From CAWARU01 sp963784575 (GTDB lineage Bacteria > Pseudomonadota > Gammaproteobacteria > UBA6186 > Azoamicaceae): a stretch of 64,000 nt of DNA. Made by a program: the position numbers and the translations under genes. The notes under the pieces are model-generated. The model made no database searches. It was not told the DNA's origin and worked only from the letters and a program-made list of their open reading frames with translations. Position 1 is the stretch's first letter, and each line of letters opens with the position of its first letter. The DNA lies in NCBI GenBank assembly GCA_963784575.1, contig CAWARU010000001.1, positions 868,001 through 932,000 of the forward strand. The letters are read 5' to 3'. Positions 18,633 to 27,600 of the stretch are shown here, piece after piece.

Positions 18633-21600
18633 TTAAGCCCCCTTCGGACTGTTGGGTGGACGAGTGGCCCTGTAAGGCTTTGTGATGAAATGCTCCGAGG
18701 TTCCTTTTTGATCTTTTCTGCGTTTAAAACCCCCATATTGACTCAAAGTCTCTTGATCTGTAGGAGTTTGCGCTGGCTTTCTTACTCCTTTAGGGCCTTG
18801 TTCCCTTTCACGAATTGCCTTATCTTCAGGAAGCGCCTCCGCAACTGTAATAAGACCCGCTTGTTTTCTTCTTGCAAATTCCTTCCTGACATATTGTTCC
18901 AATAACAAAAATGCACCTGCCTTATCCTGGTGACAAGACAGAATAGTTTGTTCATAGAATTTTAATTTTTCTTCCATATTCTCGAAAATCCAGTTAAGCT
19001 TGGTCCTATCCCTGAATAAAGAATCGGTGTCTCCATTATAGAAGTAAATTTGCTCTTGTAAGGAGTGCAGTTCTTCAACTTGTGCTGAACTTAATTCCGG
19101 AATTTTATCCGTAAATAGAATACCCTTGGTGGTTGTTATCCAGGCATTTACCTCCTGCCCTTGCATAGATTTTTTAAATTCACGAGCTTCTTTTTGGGTA
19201 ATCAAGGTGGCTGTAACATGATTGTCCTTATCCAAGCTCCACAGTATGCAATCTCCCCGTTTCTTTGCAAAATCAAACAAACTGGTCCCCTGCCCTTCCC
19301 AAGTTGTGACAAAATTTAGAGATGTGAATAATAAATCGCTGAATTTGAAATTTGGATTTGGAAGGCTTTGATCTTCTGGCTTGATTGCTGCAATGCGGGC
19401 ATTCAATGTTTTAGGAGCAAATTTTTCTTGTTCCTCTGCTGCCTTCAAGTCTATCGGCATTCGGAGAATTTGATTTTGCAATTGTCGGGAAGCTTCCTGC
19501 CTGGTTTGTTTCTGCATTTGCTGGTTTGCCTCCCGCTCTGCCGCCGTTCTCACTTGCTCCAAAACGGCAACCTGAACATCCCTGGCTGACTGGGTGGTTT
19601 TCTGAGTCTCCGCGCAAACTTGTCTCGCTTTCTCTCGTATGATGAGCATGTCACTATACAACGCATTTTCAGACTCTTGAGTATCTTTTGCAGAGACACC
19701 AGCAGCACAAAGGCATTCCTTCCAGCGATTCATTAATTGCTCCCATTCGCGATTTAAAATATGATCTGTTGCATCTATACGCTCTGTTTCGCGGAAAAGC
19801 TTATAAGGTGACAAGCTTTCTTCTGTGAAAAGTAATGCTTGAAAAGCCTCACTCATTTTCATTTTTCGATCCATATCCTGCTCTGCTCGGATCCTTTGAT
19901 TAAGATCAGATCGAATAAGAAACCTTAATTTCTGTAGTGCCGCCCTAAAATTATCTTCTTGGACGCGAAGTTCCTGAGTCTTGTCTGCCCGCTTCAATAC
20001 TTCAATAATATCCCAATGCGCATCTGGATACGCTGCTGCCATTTCTTTTGACACCAAAATTTCTACTTGCTGCGATCGCGGTAAATCGCGCATGCGCATC
20101 ACCGCCTGCAATAAGTCTTTTCTTTGTGTAGTAGCGGAAAAAGTAACGATAGCTTCCGCATTCGACATTTGTTTAATGTCGGTACCTGTAGCACGTTGCT
20201 CATCATAATAAGTAAAGCATTGCCCAGGATCACATTGCAATTGCGATTTGATACTTACCGGATCTGTGGAACCCAATACTCGGATATCCAAATTTGCAGC
20301 ACTGGCATTCGCTGCCCTTAAACCCTCTGATTGGACATTCAAGGCACAAAGTTTATTTTCACTATTATAGAAAAGAATAAATTTAATCTGCGGTATATCA
20401 CGACCCGCATAGAATCTTGCAATATCAATTGCAACTTGTACATTGTCGATGCCATTGAAATGAGAACCCACATCAATGATTGCTCTAAAATTGGGATTCG
20501 TGTCCAACAATCCATGGATAGATTCCAAGATAGATTTGTCAGCGGCCACCACTTTGGTTTGCTTCGAGACCAAAAAATCGATGGTTCTACCGTCGGTACC
20601 GAGTGCCATTTCTCGATCAAACTTTGCCCTCTCATCAAATATAAAAGGCGTCGTAATCGTGCCTGATCCGCCCTGAAAACTTCGATATAAGGCGCTGTGA
20701 TCTTGGGCATTATGCCGCAGCAATAAAGGGCTTGCCTTGATCGAAGGTAGGATATAAGTTTCGAGAGCATAAGTAATCACTCGAGGATTTTTATAGAGCT
20801 CGAGAGCCAATCTTTTCGCTGTGGTTTCGTTGCTTAAATCTAAGGTAAAAAGACTCTGAGTCGATCCCGTGATTTCCCGGAATTGCCGTGCTGCTTCGGT
20901 AGCGTCCATGTTAATGCCCAGTATTTCTCTCTCTCTTAAGGCCTTGGTTTTGAAATCCTGAATAATTTGTACGATAAGATCTTGTCTCACCCCATAGATG
21001 TAATTCAATTGAGCCGTATAGTTTGCAGTTTCAAAGGGGCTCGCAAATTTCGATTTTTCATTTGGATAGTTATTACCACTGTAAGGAATGGCAAGGCGCC
21101 GTTCTTCAGGCGATCGACTTTCATCCTTGGAATATCCATACTGCACATTAGGCGTCTTATACAGTGTGAGTGGCAGCAGTGAATTCAGCTGTTCCTTGTA
21201 TAGCACTATGGTATCCTTGAAATGTGGACTTTTCATATCGTCTACAAAACTCGGAATTACCCGCTCTCCCATGATGTAACTGATAACTTCAGAGGCTTCT
21301 TTTTGGCTGCAGGCACGTTTTAAAATCTTATGCAGTCTATTGTCAGGCTTAGCGGCAATATGTAAAACTAAATTTTTCTGTATCACGTTCTTAAAAAGAA
21401 GTTGCCATTCTCTCTCTGATACCTTGGGAAAATTACCGCTCATGATGTCGGAAAGTGCATACCTTTTACCCCGGAACTCAAATTTAAAGTCTTGAATGTC
21501 ACGGTATAAGTCTGAGAGAGACTTGATAACTTGGGAAGTCATTCCTGACTCTCCCCCAATGGGATAGTTCACTTCCTTCCGCACATCCTGGATAGAGTCA

Positions 21601-24600
21601 ATTTCATCCACATAAACATCGCCGCGCGTTTTAAAAATATCCAGAATCTCTTCCAGAAGCTTGATTTGTTCAGGACTAGATTGAACCTTCGACACTTTAG
21701 GATTCATCATTTCAGACCATCGCAACTCCAAAGATTGCACATCCGTGCTCGTCGTGACAATATAGCCCTTTTTAAGCATGGTATCTCTTAAGGCATCTCT
21801 GATCTTGATTAAATTTTGAGTGCTGAGATCGGTATCGCGATTGAAATAGAAAGGCGCCGCGTCTTGATTAAAGAGCTTTTTAGAAGTCGAGGCCAAATCC
21901 TTGAAATTACTGTCGCGCAATGCAGGGGGAACTAACATTACTACCAAATTATTGCCCTCTGCCTTAAGATAGGCGGAAACTGGCATGAGTACCTTGGATT
22001 TACCACCAGCCATAATCAATTGAATAATGCGGCTATCAAAACCGCCGCTGATTGGATCACGATTTTTATCCAAGAGGATGCGGAGCATATTCACTTGCTC
22101 TGGCCATATCAAGATATCGGAATAATACTCAAAAGCGAGAAAATGTGGAAATTCATGGAAATCATAAGATCGCTTGGCATAAAGTGTTCTGCCAAATTTT
22201 GCAAGAGCACTTTCCTTTTCCTCTACTGATACTTTTTCATCTGATTTTAAGCTTTGATAATCACTGTAATCCTTTAATGCCCTGCTATATTGCTTTAATT
22301 GCGTGTCGTTTAACAGAAAACGGGCGGTTTTGCGATACAATACCTCTATTTCAAAATCGCTTAGGTGAGTTCGTCTGCGATATTCATTGCGATCTGCCTT
22401 TAAATACAAATTGATCAAATCTTCTAGTGACAATTTGGCCCTGTTGCCTGCAAGTAAGCCTACTCTCGCAGCAAGGCTTGCTTCCGCCTCTGTTTTCTCT
22501 TCCGGCAGTTTATTGGCGTATTCAAGCAGCTCTTTTCGAAGCAAATTAACAGAGGTTTTGGCTGTTGCTTCTGCTTCCTGTAAATTCTTGAGCAATTTAT
22601 TGAGTTTTTGTTCATCAGCCGCCATCTTAACAAATGCATTGCGAAACAACTTTTCTTCTCTGTTTTTCTTGGCGCCCAATTCATAATCACGACTGTCTAG
22701 TTCGGGATAGAGTGGGGCAACCTTGACTTTCTGTGTCTGCTCTATTGCTTTTTGCATCATATTAGCGGGAAATTGAGATTCTTCGAGCAACATTTTAGCT
22801 GGCTTTACGTCTTGGGATAAAAATTCTGGCATCTCTATCAAAGACTCTTCTAAGGAAGAAGAACCTTTCATGCGTGACAAGCCTGTTGCTTTTTGTTTTG
22901 GTTTTTCTTTCTTTTTTTTCGGAATGGCCGACTCAACATAATTATTAAATTTCATGCGCTCCACAGGCACTGGATTTTGAAGCTCAAGTGTTGTTGTCTT
23001 GAATATCAGAGATGATAAGAAAATTTCTCTCGCAGGCTTTAGTGTCTCTCCACTGTAATCTAAATCAAGCTTAAAATTTTCGGCAATGCCCTTGTACTGT
23101 TCAGAAAAAAGCGTTGCATAATAAATGGCCTTATTAATAAAAAAGCTGACTTTATCCTTCTTATTGTCAAATTCCATCCCCTCGTCGAGATCAACGCCCT
23201 TTATCAGCAACTGTTTTTGAATCATCCATTGCATTTTTGCAAGAGCTGTTTCCTGAGCCAGCTGCAATTCTTCTGATCTTTCTTTTTGTAAGCTCATTTC
23301 ATAAATTTGCTTGATGATTGGAAGTACAGATCCTATCAAAGCATCATTTGAAATACCTGAAATATAACTTTGTACAGTAGACTTCTCTTTGGCGCCGATC
23401 TGTTCTCTTACCTGTTCAAATAAATCCTCGCGCAACCTTTCATTTTCATCACAATCAGTATTTTTGGAAATTCGGATTTTTTTTGAAAGAACAGGGGCAA
23501 TTGTTCTTTGCAATAGTTGCGCGCCGACCCGATCCTCTTCTATTGAGATTGCATAGGATGGCGTCAAGGCACTACCAAATTTCGCCGCTTCAACTCGCTG
23601 ATAATGATTTGTTAAGGTATTATAGCGAGCTTTCATTGGTGGCGATAAAGATTCATAATAGCCGCCAGGGGAAGACCCCAGCAGCCAGTGATAGAGCTGA
23701 AAATGATCTCTGTCATTTATTTTGAGACTTCTTGGCACATTTCTTTCAATACGGAGATAATTCTGCAAATTTTGTCGGATTTTTATTTTTATCAGTAATG
23801 GCTTCAGAAAATGTTCAAGTTCGGAGTTTTCTAGTTCTTCCGCATCCATTTGCGGTTTGCCAGTCTTTTCTCCTCTACCCTTTGCTCCTTGGCTTGGGAT
23901 ATCAAATGTGCCCTGCAAAGAAACATATCGGGACAACATGCTAAGCACAGATAGTCTGAAGGCCGTCAACTCAGGGGTTGCAATTGCTTCTCCCGGTGTC
24001 ACTATTTTTGCTAGGCCCTCATGTTTCACATTATAAGGGATGGGATCTAAAATCCATTTAATCACTTGCGCCTCGAAACGGCTGCCAGAAATTCCACCAT
24101 TCTTCTGATAGTTGGAGAGCATCGCAAAGGCTTCCTGCGCTCTATTGTTACAGATGGCAAGATAAGCTAAATAAAGGTAATCGCTTGGGTTTGAAGCAAT
24201 TATCTTACCCTCTTTGTCCAAACTCACTTGCACTCTGGGCTGTTTTCCTTGTAAATTCCATTCGGAGGGTTTGAAATCTTTATTAACATATTCTGCAACG
24301 CCCGCTTCATATTCCTCCTTGGTGTGTTTTCGTGTTGAGCTCTCCCCACCACTCTTGGCGCGAAGTCTGAAATCTTCCTGGGAATATCCCGCTTTATCTA
24401 GATCAATGTTTTTCCCGCCAGTACTGATTAAAGGACAAACGGGGTAGATCGCAATTTCCCGCAATTTAGAGTTCGGAGCTATTGGTCTCAAATGCAGAGG
24501 GGATGAATTAGCAGCGATCAATTCAGGTTCTGTGTCTACTACCAAGGCATAATTGGGATCTTCCTTCCACTGTAAAAAAATCGGACCAGGCGGTTCCTCT

Positions 24601-27600
24601 GGAATATGTTTTGCAATAAATTCCATATTGTAGCGCGGTAAACGAATGATAATACTCGGACTCTTGGGATCTCGATTTGCGGCAGTTTTTTTCAATACTT
24701 CAATGTAGCGGCCATCTTCAAATTTAGACAGAAAATCAAAGGCAGTTTTGATTTCTGTACTTAAGCTGTCTAAATGTTGACCTCGGACTTTGAATCCTAC
24801 TTGAATCATTTCATAGTTTTGGTGGTTACCAACTTCATCGATCGGATGCAATTTACGATCAATTAAGATGAATTGATTTTGTTCTGTTTTTGCATCTGAG
24901 ATAAGCAACACATCTGTCTCACTGGGGGCGGAAACTTTCCATAGATGATGATTTTTATCCAATAAGGTGGCAGGCATATCAAGAAATGCGAAGGGATTTG
25001 GATCCTTAGTCGTATCAATATAGCTGCACCAGAGTGGAAGAGCTGTATTTGATTCGCCAACGCCATCCTTCAAGACCATGCTTTTTTGCAGATAGGCATG
25101 CGAGCCCGGAAACTTAAGGGAGTTAAAGCAACGATAATGCTGCGTTTCTCCCCCTTTTTTAACATCAAATTCAACATAGCTTTCATCCAAAGCCACATCG
25201 CCGCTGAAGATTTCGTTCCCAAACAAGTCCTTATAGGCTTTAAGATTCGTGGCCCAACTGGGTAACACTTTAAAAACTGTGCCAGGTTCTTCAAGGGTGC
25301 CTTCCAATAGGTTCAAAATGGCTTTTTTGTGCTGATCCTTCGGCAGAGGAATTTCTTGTGCAGCCTCTTCAATAAGTTCAGTAAGCTGTTGTTTTGTAAT
25401 TCGCATCAGTTTCTGGAATTCTGGATCTAAGCCGGAGACCTTTTCGACAGCACCTTTGGTAGAGGCATCGTCAAAGTCAACTGTTTCTGTTTCCGATGAT
25501 CGAGCTTTCGGTAATAATTCATGATATTCTAAAATAAGGTTTGGAAACGCAAACTGGAGTGATTTAATCTTACCTTGTTCCAAAAGAGTGGAAACCTTCT
25601 CTTTCATGTTACTCGGCAATGAATCTATGATAAATCGACTTCTCTTCTCTTCTTCTAGCGAAGCAAGGTAGCGCTTCATCATTGGCATAAGAGTGCAACT
25701 AAGCCTATCCCTCGCATCCATCAGCATGGGATCTGTCGTTAATGCGGGATCATTGCCAGTTGCAGCATGAGAATTAATGTAGAAATTGGCTTGTAAGAAT
25801 TCGCGTAATATCTTTTCAAATTCAGCGCCTTCTAAACCTTCCTTCCTGTCTTTCCCTTCTTTAGATGTTAAGAGCTTGGTCAAGTTACGATCAAGTCTAT
25901 TCAATAAATTAAAGTAAAGGCTTCTTTGCACATTTGTGGCTTTGAATTTATCCTCTTCATTCGCGTACTGTTTCCCCTTAGCATCTGGATTATTCAAAGC
26001 AATTTTTCTGTCTAAGGTCCCTGCTAATTCTTCTGCGCGCTGTAACCACTGCTCAATTTTTCGTATTTTTTCATCAGTTTTCTTACCTTCTTCCTTAAAA
26101 TAAAATTGTCGCATTTCAGGAAACAGGATCTTATCCAAATAGCGAATCAAGTCTTGATTCAGTTTATAAAAATACGCAGTTGGCAGCAGCAGTGTCTCAC
26201 CTTCTTGATAATATCCCAGGCCACTCTGAATTAAATTCAATAAATTGCCAATAATGTCTGGATTTGTAATAATACTTGCTTCAAGTTGAGTCATTTTTAG
26301 GTCGAGATTCGGTTTAAACAAGTTCCGACGCAACAAGGCCTGGTATTTTAATTGATCTAAAACATCCAGTCTTGACAGGAAATGATCGATGGTGAGTGGT
26401 ACTCGCAATTCAGGTTCGACTAAGGTTTGTAGCATCGAACGATGCAATCCTACATCGGAAGACACTTCATCCCCACCTTGTTCAAAATCTCTCATGCCTC
26501 CTACTGGAGTTGCGAGCTCTGCTTTATTAATGAGATATGGGCGCTGCAATCCCTCTGGTGTTCCTTCTGGATCATAAATACCCAGTTCAAAAAAACTGTT
26601 TAATTGCTGTGGAGATCCCGATTCTACGTGAAGCTGTAATAGTTTCTCCGAAGGAACATCATCAATCTGTCTGGTGCTAACACAACGTCCTTCACTGCTC
26701 TTGAAGTGTAAGGTGTGAACATAATAATATTTAAATAAACTGTCACCTGAGAGCGGTGGTTTAATTTTCCCTTTGAAGGAATAAGATAGCAGCGAAAATT
26801 GCGAAAAATCTCCCCTCATTAAGCCATCCATTCTCCTGCAAAGATAATCCGAAACGCCTAGGAATTCACAATTCCTGCGCACAGCACCTTCTGAAGCTAA
26901 TTCTTTCGGAAGCATTGGGTTCTTGCCGCTTTCTTCGAGGGCAGAGGATATGCCAAATTCATCTATGTTTTCAATGATACCGATTTGAATTTCATTCCTT
27001 TTTTTTCGCTCTTCATTCATTCTATCGATTTTTGCCTCACGGAATGCTTTCAAATCAGAGGGATTGAATTTACTATACTCTGCAATTTGCAGCAGCCCTA
27101 TCTCCTTCTTATCCTTAGATTCTTTTTTTAAACGTGCAAAATAGGAATGAATGCCGTAGAGCCTTTGATCTAAATTAGGATCCGAATTGATATAAGTTGC
27201 ATGAGCAATAGCATTTTCGAGCGCTGCTTCTTGGAAGGGTCTGATAGTTTTATAATAAGATAATTTTGGATCCCTAAAATACTCCTCGCCTATACGCGTT
27301 TGCACTGCAAGCATTCCATAGCCTGCCACAAGACTTCTCGGATACGTATACCCTTCAAGTCCTGCCCCTTGGATCCTTGCCTCAAGCTTCTTTGCATACT
27401 GCGTCGAAATTTTATTTAAAATCTCAAGTTCAGCTCTGGAAATGGCTTTGATTTGCAATACCTTCCAATAACCATCCTCTTGAATGGGAAGATTAATAAA
27501 GAAATCTTCTACTGTTTTGATAAAGAGGAGATCTGCAGATGCATTATTTATTTTCTGTGTTTTATTCATAAATTCAACCAAGAGTTTCATATCAGAAACA

